NCBI GenBank assembly: GCA_036495195.1
Contig: DASXNH010000050.1
Span: forward strand, 1-21,410
Direction: 5' to 3'
From: Palsa-872 sp036495195
GTDB lineage: Bacteria; Chloroflexota; Dormibacteria; Dormibacterales; Dormibacteraceae
DNA: 21,410 nucleotides
In this document: positions 15,482-21,410 of the stretch, in pieces
Layout of the letters: each line of letters begins with the position of its first letter
How positions within the stretch are numbered: position 1 is the stretch's first letter
Made by a program: the position numbers and the translations under genes
Notes under the pieces: model-generated
Databases searched by the model: none
Seen by the model: the letters and a program-made list of their open reading frames with translations, nothing else
Told to the model about the DNA's origin: nothing

Positions 15482-16137
15482 TACTTGGTCGGAGCGGTGC
15501 CAGAACCGAAGATCGAGCGGAACCAGATCTCTCCCAGCACATCTGAGGCTCTCTCCACGTCTGAGCGCGAGGCGCGACCGTACTCTTCAGCTGAGAAGGC
15601 ACGGCGCGCGTACTCATCGGTCATCGCCCCGAGCGCGCGCGTGAGCAATTGTGTGTCGAGGGCCTTCAGGCTCGAACGCGCCTGGTCTTCGGCAACCCGG
15701 TGCGCCATGTGCCCATAGAGATCGCGTCTCAGCCCCCACCACATCCGCCGTACAGCATCTGACGACGCGACGATCTCGTCGGCAGCGTTCAGAAGCTTCC
15801 GATTCTCCCAGTAGGCCGTGAGGTAGGCCAAGCTGGTCGCTTTGAAGTTTCGTTCGAAGCTTTCCGACTCCTGCCAGACGCCACGACTTGCGCGGTACAT
15901 ACTCCACAGGACCTCGCCCAGCAGGACCACGAACAGGTGCTCGCGATGCTCGAAATATCGATAGAAGGTTCCGATCGAGACCCCGGCCTTTTCGACGATT
16001 TCATTGACGCCGACGGAGTTGTAGCCCTGGTTGTTGAAGAGCACCTCCGCGGCCTTGAGGATGCGCTGCCTGGTGCGCTGGCCCTTTGCCGTTGTCGGCA
16101 GCTCATCCGTGGGAATCCAGCTTGGCGCGGCTAACAT
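15481..16137 (-). CDS. TetR/AcrR-family transcriptional regulator
   Basis: The 218-residue protein has a TetR N-terminal DNA-binding domain (about residues 20-70): RQRILKAAEVLFNNQGY, then VGVNEIVEKAGVSIGTFYR as the helix-turn-helix with the GTFYRYF signature, then HREHLF. The rest is the variable ligand-binding and dimerisation domain. Length is usual. It heads the minus-strand operon and is divergent from the thiolase gene; the palindrome at 16218-16235 lies between them, which is the classical position for a TetR operator with self-regulation. A TTGCGT (minus, 16255-16250), 17 bases, TATGAT (minus, 16232-16227) promoter for this gene would overlap that palindrome. Ligand unknown, plausibly a pathway substrate or CoA ester. 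Confidence 0.9.
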   Translation of the reverse strand: MLAAPSWIPTDELPTTAKGQRTRQRILKAAEVLFNNQGYNSVGVNEIVEKAGVSIGTFYRYFEHREHLFVVLLGEVLWSMYRASRGVWQESESFERNFKATSLAYLTAYWENRKLLNAADEIVASSDAVRRMWWGLRRDLYGHMAHRVAEDQARSSLKALDTQLLTRALGAMTDEYARRAFSAEEYGRASRSDVERASDVLGEIWFRSIFGSGTAPTK

Positions 16138-16179
16138 CCCGACGCCGTCCCGCAGGTTGGTAGAGACCCATGCCTACGC

Positions 16180-16199
16180 CGGTTGTTTGAGCGAAACCG
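16180..16199. repeat. Short inverted repeat in the tetR-thiolase intergenic region
   Basis: CGGTT (16180-16184) and AACCG (16195-16199) are separated by 10 bases. It lies about 20 bases from the TGATATCA site and could be a second protein-binding site, but 5-bp arms are easily due to chance. Confidence 0.2.
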
Positions 16200-16217
16200 C
16201 AGGCCATCCATCAACAT

Positions 16218-16235
16218 GAAGGTGATATCATATTC
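16218..16235 (+). promoter_or_regulatory. Palindromic operator-like site 2 (TGATATCA core), tetR-thiolase divergent promoter region
   Basis: GAAGGTGATATCATATTC is the most symmetric of the three sites: GAA, two bases, TGATATCA, two bases, TTC is an interrupted 18-bp palindrome. On the plus strand TGaTATCAT (TATCAT 16226-16231) resembles an extended -10 and is followed 8 bases later by ATG 16240; no good -35 is seen. On the minus strand TATGAT (16232-16227) has TTGCGT 17 bases upstream. A repressor bound here would block both tetR and the thiolase. Confidence 0.65.
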
Positions 16236-16239
16236 TCTC

Positions 16240-16281
16240 ATGAAAATCAACGCAATCCTCCCAGAAAGTCAGGTTCCGTGA
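16240..16281 (+). other. Possible 13-residue leader peptide coupled to the thiolase
   Basis: The ATG 8 bases after the -10-like TATCAT opens MKINAILPESQVP, whose TGA (16279-16281) overlaps the GTG start of the thiolase as GTGA. That would be a leaderless mini-cistron that delivers ribosomes to the thiolase, which has no strong Shine-Dalgarno. It may equally be a chance frame in the untranslated leader. Confidence 0.3.
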
Positions 16282-17438
16282 CAGCGGCTACACCCAGGGC
16301 CTCGATTCTCGGAGTCGGATCTACCTTTTTCGGCAAACATCCGGACCGGTCGTTGGTCGATCTGGCGGTTGAAGCGGGTAGGCGGGCGATGACAGACGCC
16401 GGCGTCGACCGCTCAGAAGTCTCGCACCTTTTCGTAGGCAACTTCCTGGGAAGTATCCTCCTAGGCCAGCAGCTGCTCGGTCCGATCATTGCAAACCAGC
16501 TCGGGCTTACCAACGCTGAAGCCATTGCCACGGAGGGCGCCTGTTCGTCATCCGCCATCGGCGTCCACCTCGGCGTCGAACTGGTCGCCGCTGGCGTCGC
16601 GCGCAAGGTGCTCGTTGTTGGCGTGGAAAAGATGACGGGCCTGGATGCGGACCGTGTCACGGGCGCATTGATGTCTGCGACGGATCTCGCCCACGAAGGC
16701 GATGTTGGTCTGACCTTCGCCGCGTTCTGGGCGCTGAGCATGCGACGGCACATGCATGAGTTCGGGACGCGGCGGGAGCAGATCTCTCTCGCGACCGTCA
16801 AGAACCGACGCCATGGTGTCAAGAACACCTATTCCCAGTTTCGCAAGGCGATCACGCTGGAAGAGGCCCTCGACTCGCGACTCATCTCAGATCCATTGCG
16901 GCTGTACGACTGCTGCCCGGCAACCGATGGAGCGGCGGCGGTGCTGCTTGGACCCGCGTCGTCGGTCGGCGATCGGGCGGTTGACGTGCTCGCCTCGGTC
17001 CAGGTGACCGGACGCTCGCGGATCACGGACTATGACAGCCTGACCCACTTTCCAGCCACCGAGGAGGCAGCGCGGCGCGCCTACGCGGCGGCGGGCATCG
17101 AGGCGTCGGACCTGGACCTCGTCGAGCTCCACGATTGCTTTAGCATGGCCGAGCTCGTCGACAGTGAAGATCTCGGGCTGATCCCGAAGGGGCAGGGCGG
17201 AATCGCGATGGATGAGGCGTGGACGGATTTCGGGGGCAGGGTCGTGGTCAATCCAAGCGGCGGCTTGCTGTCGAAGGGCCACCCTGTCGGCGCGACCGGA
17301 TGCGGCCAGATCTTCGAGGTCGTCCGGCAGCTGCGCGGAGAGCATCCGAATCAGGTGGAGGGGGCGCAGCTCGGCATGACCCACAATGCGGGTGGAACCC
17401 AGGCGCTCGTGAACATCCATGTCCTGGCTGCACGGTGA
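16278..17438 (+). CDS. Thiolase-family acyl-CoA acyltransferase/lyase (SCP-x/lipid-transfer-type)
   Basis: The 386-residue protein has a thiolase fold. It opens SILGVGSTFFGKHPDRSL, has the nucleophile region TEGACSSSAIG with C89, HDCFSMAEL with H285, and NPSGGLLSKGHPVGATGCGQ with H335 and C342. These residues argue for a working thiolase (C-C bond cleavage or formation on CoA thioesters). The partner gene encodes a DUF35 OB-fold protein, as with SCP-2 thiolases, steroid side-chain aldolases (Ltp2-type) and archaeal acetoacetyl-CoA thiolase complexes, so retro-aldol chemistry is an alternative. GTG 16278 gives the family N-terminus. Expression probably starts at operator site 2. In the pathway it may release acetyl-CoA or propionyl-CoA, which is inferred. 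Confidence 0.87.
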   Translation: MTAATPRASILGVGSTFFGKHPDRSLVDLAVEAGRRAMTDAGVDRSEVSHLFVGNFLGSILLGQQLLGPIIANQLGLTNAEAIATEGACSSSAIGVHLGVELVAAGVARKVLVVGVEKMTGLDADRVTGALMSATDLAHEGDVGLTFAAFWALSMRRHMHEFGTRREQISLATVKNRRHGVKNTYSQFRKAITLEEALDSRLISDPLRLYDCCPATDGAAAVLLGPASSVGDRAVDVLASVQVTGRSRITDYDSLTHFPATEEAARRAYAAAGIEASDLDLVELHDCFSMAELVDSEDLGLIPKGQGGIAMDEAWTDFGGRVVVNPSGGLLSKGHPVGATGCGQIFEVVRQLRGEHPNQVEGAQLGMTHNAGGTQALVNIHVLAAR

Positions 17439-17779
17439 CAACAGGCTTGCAGGCCAAAGCCTGTGCGAGCTGCGGTGTGTTTTCGCTCGACAGCAGTTTG
17501 GCCTGTCGAAAATGCGGGGCGGCAGAGCTGTCTCCGATCCTGCTCACGGGCGCCGGAACCGTCTATTCGTATTGCTCGATCCAGGTACCGCCGACGGCCC
17601 TGCGTGACCAGGCGCCCTACGTGTTGCTGATCGTGCAGCTGGACAAAGGGCCGATCAGCTTGGGCCGGTGGGCGTCCAACAGCGAACCGAGGATCGGCAT
17701 GCTCGTGATGGGGGAGCCAGACGCACAGAAGCCAGACCTGATCTGGTTCAAGCCTCAATCCGAGACAGCCACCACCTAG
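17435..17779 (+). CDS. DUF35 (Zn-ribbon plus OB-fold) protein, thiolase partner
   Basis: The 114-residue protein starts with a rubredoxin-like zinc ribbon, C10-x2-C13 (CASC) and C24-x2-C27 (CRKC), followed by an OB-fold region with GAGTVYSYCSIQVPP and APYVLLIVQL. This is the standard DUF35 architecture; such proteins bind CoA or bridge to thiolase-fold enzymes. The start is GTG 17435, overlapping the thiolase stop as GTGA and giving MTTGLQAKACASCG; a longer open frame running back into the thiolase gene is rejected. At 114 residues it is on the short side for the family. The 4-bp overlap supports a stoichiometric complex with the thiolase. Confidence 0.88.
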   Translation: MTTGLQAKACASCGVFSLDSSLACRKCGAAELSPILLTGAGTVYSYCSIQVPPTALRDQAPYVLLIVQLDKGPISLGRWASNSEPRIGMLVMGEPDAQKPDLIWFKPQSETATT

Positions 17780-17851
17780 GCATATCGTCATTAAGGCGCC
17801 AGGAGGTGGCCAGATTGATCGCACCGGGAAGGCGAAACTCGATCCAGGCGC

Positions 17852-17891
17852 TTGACGCGTTGGAGTAAACATGATATCACATTCAGTTATG
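17852..17891 (+). promoter_or_regulatory. Sigma-70-type promoter overlapping operator-like site 3, with leaderless-type spacing
   Basis: TTGACG (17852-17857), a 17-base spacer and TATCAC (17875-17880) preceded by TG form a good vegetative promoter with an extended -10. The -10 lies within the 18-bp palindrome-like site AAACATGATATCACATTC (17867-17884), the third copy of the TGATATCA motif. Eight bases separate the -10 from ATG 17889, so transcription would begin at or next to the start codon. This is the expected geometry of a leaderless mRNA. Confidence 0.65.
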
Positions 17892-18674
17892 GATGGGTGG
17901 CGAGCCCGCGTGGGCTACATCGTGCCGTCCTCCGGCACCACGACCCAGGTTGAGTGGGAATCGGTCCGGCCCGAAGGGGTACTTTTCGTCTGCAGTCGTG
18001 TTCGGCTCGAGACCGTCGCCGTCGATTCCATCAAGTCGGCGGCTGGCGAGCTCACGCGCGCCGCCCGGGAGCTGTCGACCGCGGCCATCGACTCCCTGAT
18101 CCAGGTTGGGACGCCCTTTGTGCTGGTGTCTCGAAATGGTGTGAGCGGCAGCATCGAAGACATGCTCCACAAGGAGTCCGGGGTGCCGTCGATGTCGATG
18201 GCCATGGCGAGCGTCCTCGCCCTCAAGCAGCTGGGGGTACGCCGCCTTGCCCTCGCCTCTCCGTACACCCCTGAGCTCAGAATGCGACTCGAGGATTTCC
18301 TGGCCAAGTCTGGCTTTGAGGTCCTGGCCAGCGAAGGCCTCGGGCTGATCAGCAACCTGGACATCAACCGCCTACCCGCACACATCTCCTACAAGACGGC
18401 GAGGCAAGCCCTCGCCAAGGCCGCCGGAGCCGAGGCCATCTTCATAGCTTCAGGCGGATGGCGGACCTTTGCCATTCTCGAAGCCCTTGAGTGCGACACC
18501 GGCTTACCGGTGGTCTCCAGCAACGCAGCCGGCCTGTGGGCCGGCCTCGGTCTGGCGGGGGTCAGGGAGTCCATTCCGGGCCATGGTCGACTGCTGCTGC
18601 AGATGCAGCACGAGATCCTGGAAACAGCCGCCAGAACGTACAGCAACCCGGCAAAAACCCATCAGTCCATTTAA
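17889..18674 (+). CDS. Maleate isomerase / Asp-Glu-hydantoin racemase-fold protein lacking the usual catalytic cysteines
   Basis: The 261-residue protein opens WRARVGYIVPSSGTT, as maleate isomerases and arylmalonate decarboxylases do, and ends with GLPVVSSNAAGLWAGLGLAG, another family hallmark. The family uses one or two cysteines: the first normally in a C-T-S-G-S-like turn, the second in an S-C-x-x-x-x-T turn. Here the corresponding stretches read NGVSGS (G84) and IASGGWRT (S188), so both positions appear substituted. The only cysteines are C35 and C202, elsewhere. G at the first position is known from arylmalonate decarboxylase; S at the second is unusual. A longer start at 17871 would put the promoter and palindrome inside the gene, so ATG 17889 is preferred. 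Neighbours suggest a role near hydantoin or ureide opening. Function uncertain. Confidence 0.75.
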   Translation: MDGWRARVGYIVPSSGTTTQVEWESVRPEGVLFVCSRVRLETVAVDSIKSAAGELTRAARELSTAAIDSLIQVGTPFVLVSRNGVSGSIEDMLHKESGVPSMSMAMASVLALKQLGVRRLALASPYTPELRMRLEDFLAKSGFEVLASEGLGLISNLDINRLPAHISYKTARQALAKAAGAEAIFIASGGWRTFAILEALECDTGLPVVSSNAAGLWAGLGLAGVRESIPGHGRLLLQMQHEILETAARTYSNPAKTHQSI

Positions 18675-18695
18675 GACAAGGAGGCTTGTGAGCAG

Positions 18696-20141
18696 ATGAC
18701 AGCTACGCGTAAGTCCGACCTACGGGTTCGCAACGGCATCCTGGTCACGCCCGAGGGCGAGACCCAGGGAGGGGTCGCGATTCAGGGTGGCAAGATCGTG
18801 GCCATTGGGCGAGACGACACTCTTCCGGACGCCGAGGAGGACATCGACGCCAAGGGCAATTACATCCTGCCGGGGCTGATCGACCCCCATCTGCATTTCC
18901 AGGACGCCTACTACAAGTACGAGCAGCTGATCGAATCCGAGACGCGCGCCGCCGCTGCCGGCGGAATCACCACGGTGATCCCGATGGTCTTCAGCCGCAC
19001 CAATGTGGAAGAGTCATTCCACAACTATCTCCCGTCCTATATCGAGACGGGAAAGAAGCGATCTTCGGTCGACTTCGCCTTCTCGACGATCCTTTTCAAC
19101 AGCGAGCAGATCGAAGAGCTTCCGAGCTATGCCACCGAGTATGGCGTGACCTCGCACAAAGTCATGATGGCCTATCGCGGACCGGAGGCTGAGGTCTTCG
19201 GCGTGCGAGCCGTCGATGATGCCCAGATCCTGCGGACCCTGGAGCAGGTCGCCGAGATCGGGCCGCCCGCGGTGACCATGATCCACACCGAGAACATGGA
19301 CATCGTCTACGCGCACAAGGCAAAGCTGATGGCCACTGGGCGCAACGACCTTGCAGCCTACGCCGAGGCTCGACCGGCCTTCGCTGAAGAGGAGAACCTG
19401 CGCCGGGCGCTTTACTACGCCGAACTCACGAAGGCGCCCCTGTATGTGGTCCACATGAGCATTGGCAACGGCGTCGAGCTGATCCGCCAAGCGAAGGCGC
19501 GCGGCATCAAGGTCACGGCGGAAACCTGCCCACACTTCCTGATCTTCACCGGAGAGGATGCCCCGCACGAATGGATGGGGAAGGTCAATCCGCCGATCCG
19601 CTCAAAGTGGCACCAGGACATGTTGTGGGAGGGAATCGCCAGCGGCGTCATTTCCACGATCGGGTCTGACCACTCGACGCTGATGCCTTACGAGAACAAG
19701 ATGAAGGACGGCCTGTGGTCGGCCGTTCCCGGTTTCCCGGGGACCGGCGAGATCCTGGGAGTGATGCTGACCGCGGGTGTCGCCGCCGGCCGCATCAGCA
19801 TGTCGAAGCTCGTCGAAGTCTGTTCGACCAACGTCGCCAAGGCGTTTGGGCTCTATCCGCGAAAAGGTTGTCTATGGCCTGGCTCCGACGGTGATGTGGT
19901 TATCGTCGACCCGCATAAGAAGCACAAAGTTTCAGTCGAAAACCACCACTCGGCTGCCACGTACAACCTGTACGCCGGAGTGGAGTTCACCGGCTGGCCG
20001 GTGATGACCATCGTCCGCGGCCGAGTCGTCATGAAGGACAACGAGATCGTGGCGCCCGTCGGCCATTCGGAGTACCTGCCCAGGACCGTCGGCACCGGCG
20101 TCCCAGGGAAGTCCGCTCGCGTTCCGGTGTCGGTCCGATGA
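18696..20141 (+). CDS. Dihydropyrimidinase/hydantoinase-family cyclic amidohydrolase
   Basis: The 481-residue protein is a zinc-type amidohydrolase that should open a cyclic amide, imide or ureide. Motifs match the family: LPGLIDPHLHF with metal ligands H65 and H67, TSHKVMMAY with K155 at the carboxylated lysine position, IHTEN with H197, VVHMSIGNG with H253, and TIGSDHST with D325. NPPIRSKWHQDMLWEGI is the typical stretch before the last ligand. Length fits dihydropyrimidinase, hydantoinase and allantoinase-like members, which motifs alone do not separate. The ATG at 18696 has AAGGAGG upstream; the gap to the racemase-like gene is 21 bases. The next gene encodes a nitrilase-type hydrolase, the usual following step (N-carbamoyl amide hydrolysis). 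Confidence 0.9.
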   Translation: MTATRKSDLRVRNGILVTPEGETQGGVAIQGGKIVAIGRDDTLPDAEEDIDAKGNYILPGLIDPHLHFQDAYYKYEQLIESETRAAAAGGITTVIPMVFSRTNVEESFHNYLPSYIETGKKRSSVDFAFSTILFNSEQIEELPSYATEYGVTSHKVMMAYRGPEAEVFGVRAVDDAQILRTLEQVAEIGPPAVTMIHTENMDIVYAHKAKLMATGRNDLAAYAEARPAFAEEENLRRALYYAELTKAPLYVVHMSIGNGVELIRQAKARGIKVTAETCPHFLIFTGEDAPHEWMGKVNPPIRSKWHQDMLWEGIASGVISTIGSDHSTLMPYENKMKDGLWSAVPGFPGTGEILGVMLTAGVAAGRISMSKLVEVCSTNVAKAFGLYPRKGCLWPGSDGDVVIVDPHKKHKVSVENHHSAATYNLYAGVEFTGWPVMTIVRGRVVMKDNEIVAPVGHSEYLPRTVGTGVPGKSARVPVSVR

Positions 20142-20166
20142 AAGACGAAAGGTGGGAGAGGGCTCG

Positions 20167-21054
20167 ATGACGAACGAAGCCAAGATCGTAGTAGCGCAGC
20201 TCGGCCCTATCGGTGAGGACAAGGACGCCAATGTTCAGGTGGTGCTCGACGTGCTCGACTCGGTGCGGGACAGCCACCCCGATTTCGTGCTCTTTCCGGA
20301 GCTTGCGACCACGCCCTTCTTTGCCATCGGTCTAAAGAACCAGGCATATTTCGATTTAGCGGAAACAGTCCCCGGCCCAACGACCAAGATCGTGGGGGCA
20401 AAGGCAAAAGAGCTTGGCTGTCACGTCATCCTTCCTTTATTTGAGCGCGGCCAGCTCGAGGGCCAGTACTACAACTCGGCCGTGGTGATCGGACCCGACG
20501 GTGAGATCATCCCCGGCGTGCTGCCCGACGGCCGCAAGGTTCTCACTTACCGCAAGAACTACATCTCCGACTTTAATTGGGGCGAGGGTCTGGAGAACGA
20601 CGAGAAATTCTACTTCGGCGTGGGTCCTGGCTACCCAGTTTTTGATACCGAGAAGGGTCGCATCGGGATCCTCATTTGCTACGACAGGTGGTTCCCGGAG
20701 GGCTACAAGATCCTGGCGCTACAGGGCGCGCAAATCGTATTCGTCCCGGTCGCATCGACGGGCTTTGTCGGCGACCTGTTTGTGGCGGGCCTTCGCACGC
20801 ATGCCGCGGAGAACGCCTTTGCGGTGATCGGCTGTAACAAATCGGGCGACGAGAACGTCGGCGCCCGCACTGCGCACTACTACGGCCTGAGCTGCATCGT
20901 GGGTATCCGAGGCGAGGTGCTCGCGGCCGCGCCTCAAGACATCCCTGCCACGATCGAAGCGACGATCGATCTCGATGCCATCAAGGCGGCGAGGCGGCGG
21001 CTGTTCGTGCTCAGGGACCGCAGGCCCGAGCTGTACGGGCTGATCGCCCAGTGA
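20167..21054 (+). CDS. Nitrilase-superfamily C-N hydrolase (N-carbamoyl amidase / beta-ureidopropionase-like)
   Basis: The 295-residue protein has the nitrilase-superfamily catalytic triad: E45 in VLFPELATTP, K130 in LTYRKNYI and C171 in ILICYDRWFPE. It would hydrolyse an N-carbamoyl or simple amide bond, releasing ammonia and, for carbamoyl substrates, carbon dioxide. Length fits beta-ureidopropionases and N-carbamoyl amino acid amidases; an insertion-like stretch NYISDFNWGEGLENDEKFYF follows the lysine. ATG 20167 is chosen because GGGAGAGGG lies 4-5 bases upstream; an in-frame GTG at 20152 would add five residues. It lies 25 bases after the hydantoinase gene and overlaps the Rieske gene by 4 bases. 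Role in ureide breakdown inferred from pairing with the hydantoinase. Confidence 0.88.
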   Translation: MTNEAKIVVAQLGPIGEDKDANVQVVLDVLDSVRDSHPDFVLFPELATTPFFAIGLKNQAYFDLAETVPGPTTKIVGAKAKELGCHVILPLFERGQLEGQYYNSAVVIGPDGEIIPGVLPDGRKVLTYRKNYISDFNWGEGLENDEKFYFGVGPGYPVFDTEKGRIGILICYDRWFPEGYKILALQGAQIVFVPVASTGFVGDLFVAGLRTHAAENAFAVIGCNKSGDENVGARTAHYYGLSCIVGIRGEVLAAAPQDIPATIEATIDLDAIKAARRRLFVLRDRRPELYGLIAQ

Positions 21055-21410
21055 CTCACGGTGCCGGAGTGGCAGCGCCGAACGCACCTCGAGAAGCCGG
21101 GAGCGTTCCCGCAATCAAGGGCCGAAGCCTCGCCAACTACTGGCACCCGATCGGATCCGCCGCCGAAGTCGGCGAGCAACCCAAGAAGTTCAGATTGCTG
21201 GATGAGGACGTTGTGGTCTTTCGCGACCGCGAAGGCGTGGTCGTCCTCAAGGACCTCTGCATTCATCGCGGCACCAGCCTCGCCCTGGGCACGATCGACA
21301 ACGGCGTGCTTCGGTGTGCCTACCACGGTTGGGAGTACGACCGCACCGGCGCCTGCGTCCGCATCCCGGCGCTGCCCGAGGGTTCGCCCATCCCTCGCAA
21401 GGCGCGGGCC
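21051..21410 (+). CDS. Rieske 2Fe-2S oxygenase, N-terminal part (truncated by window end)
   Basis: The first 120 codons of a protein that starts at GTG 21051, overlapping the previous stop as GTGA. After a 23-residue lead it shows LANYWHPIGSAAEV and the Rieske cluster ligands C70-x-H72 (CIHRG) and C89-x2-H92 (CAYHGW). This is the pattern of the alpha subunits of ring-hydroxylating oxygenases and O- or N-demethylases such as the VanA group. The catalytic mononuclear iron domain lies off the window, so an oxygenase cannot be formally separated from a Rieske ferredoxin fusion, but the lead sequence favours an oxygenase. It would hydroxylate or demethylate the pathway substrate with a separate reductase, not seen here. 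Confidence 0.85.
   Translation, partial: MTHGAGVAAPNAPREAGSVPAIKGRSLANYWHPIGSAAEVGEQPKKFRLLDEDVVVFRDREGVVVLKDLCIHRGTSLALGTIDNGVLRCAYHGWEYDRTGACVRIPALPEGSPIPRKARA

Noticed and set aside
17780..17851. Terminator after the DUF35 gene
   Set aside because: Only a 4-bp GCCA/TGGC stem without a T-run can be drawn, so read-through into the downstream genes in addition to their own promoter is possible.
1..21410. Mobile elements, CRISPR arrays, tRNA or rRNA genes
   Set aside because: I saw no transposase or integrase motifs, no direct repeat array, no terminal inverted repeats and no tRNA-like cloverleaf on either strand.

Overview
The window is a 21.4 kb block of high-GC bacterial DNA with tightly packed genes, frequent GTG and TTG starts, and 4-bp ATGA/GTGA gene junctions. 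Gene content (several xanthine-dehydrogenase-type molybdenum hydroxylases, a luciferase-like flavin/F420-type oxidoreductase, a thiolase paired with an OB-fold DUF35 protein) and a leaderless-looking promoter suggest a soil-type bacterium such as an actinobacterium, a chloroflexote or a related uncultured lineage. No rRNA, tRNA or housekeeping marker is present, so the assignment is weak. I saw no mobile element, CRISPR array or tRNA.

Layout: (1) 1-1855, minus strand: a BMP-type ABC importer, with a lipoprotein binding protein followed by an ATPase cut by the window edge; a perfect 11-bp hairpin lies between them. (2) 2024-8671, plus strand, divergent from the importer: a molybdenum hydroxylase operon with the unusual order FAD subunit, 2Fe-2S subunit, Mo subunit, second 2Fe-2S subunit, second Mo subunit. 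(3) 8730-16137, minus strand: a long apparent operon read from a TetR-type repressor through a luciferase-like oxidoreductase, a phenylacetate-CoA-ligase-like enzyme, a small cupin and a third, complete molybdenum hydroxylase (FAD, 2Fe-2S, Mo). (4) 16278-17779, plus strand, divergent from tetR: a thiolase-fold enzyme and its DUF35 partner. (5) 17889 to the right edge, plus strand: a maleate isomerase/Asp-Glu racemase-fold protein, a dihydropyrimidinase/hydantoinase-like amidohydrolase, a nitrilase-type C-N hydrolase and a truncated Rieske oxygenase.

How the genes may work together (inference): molybdenum hydroxylases insert oxygen from water into N-heterocycles, dihydropyrimidinase-type enzymes open cyclic ureides or imides, and nitrilase-type enzymes hydrolyse N-carbamoyl or amide products. 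The CoA ligase, thiolase and Rieske oxygenase could process the carbon skeleton. With a BMP importer, a family that often carries nucleosides or bases, this looks like an uncharacterised catabolic cluster for an N-heterocyclic or ureide-type compound. The substrate cannot be read from the sequence.

The strongest unexplained signal is a palindrome, TGATATCA followed by YATTC, that I found three times and only in upstream regions: between the importer and the first hydroxylase operon, between tetR and the thiolase, and in front of the racemase-like gene. It is probably an operator, perhaps of the local TetR protein, overlapping -10 elements, and would join the transcription units into one regulon.
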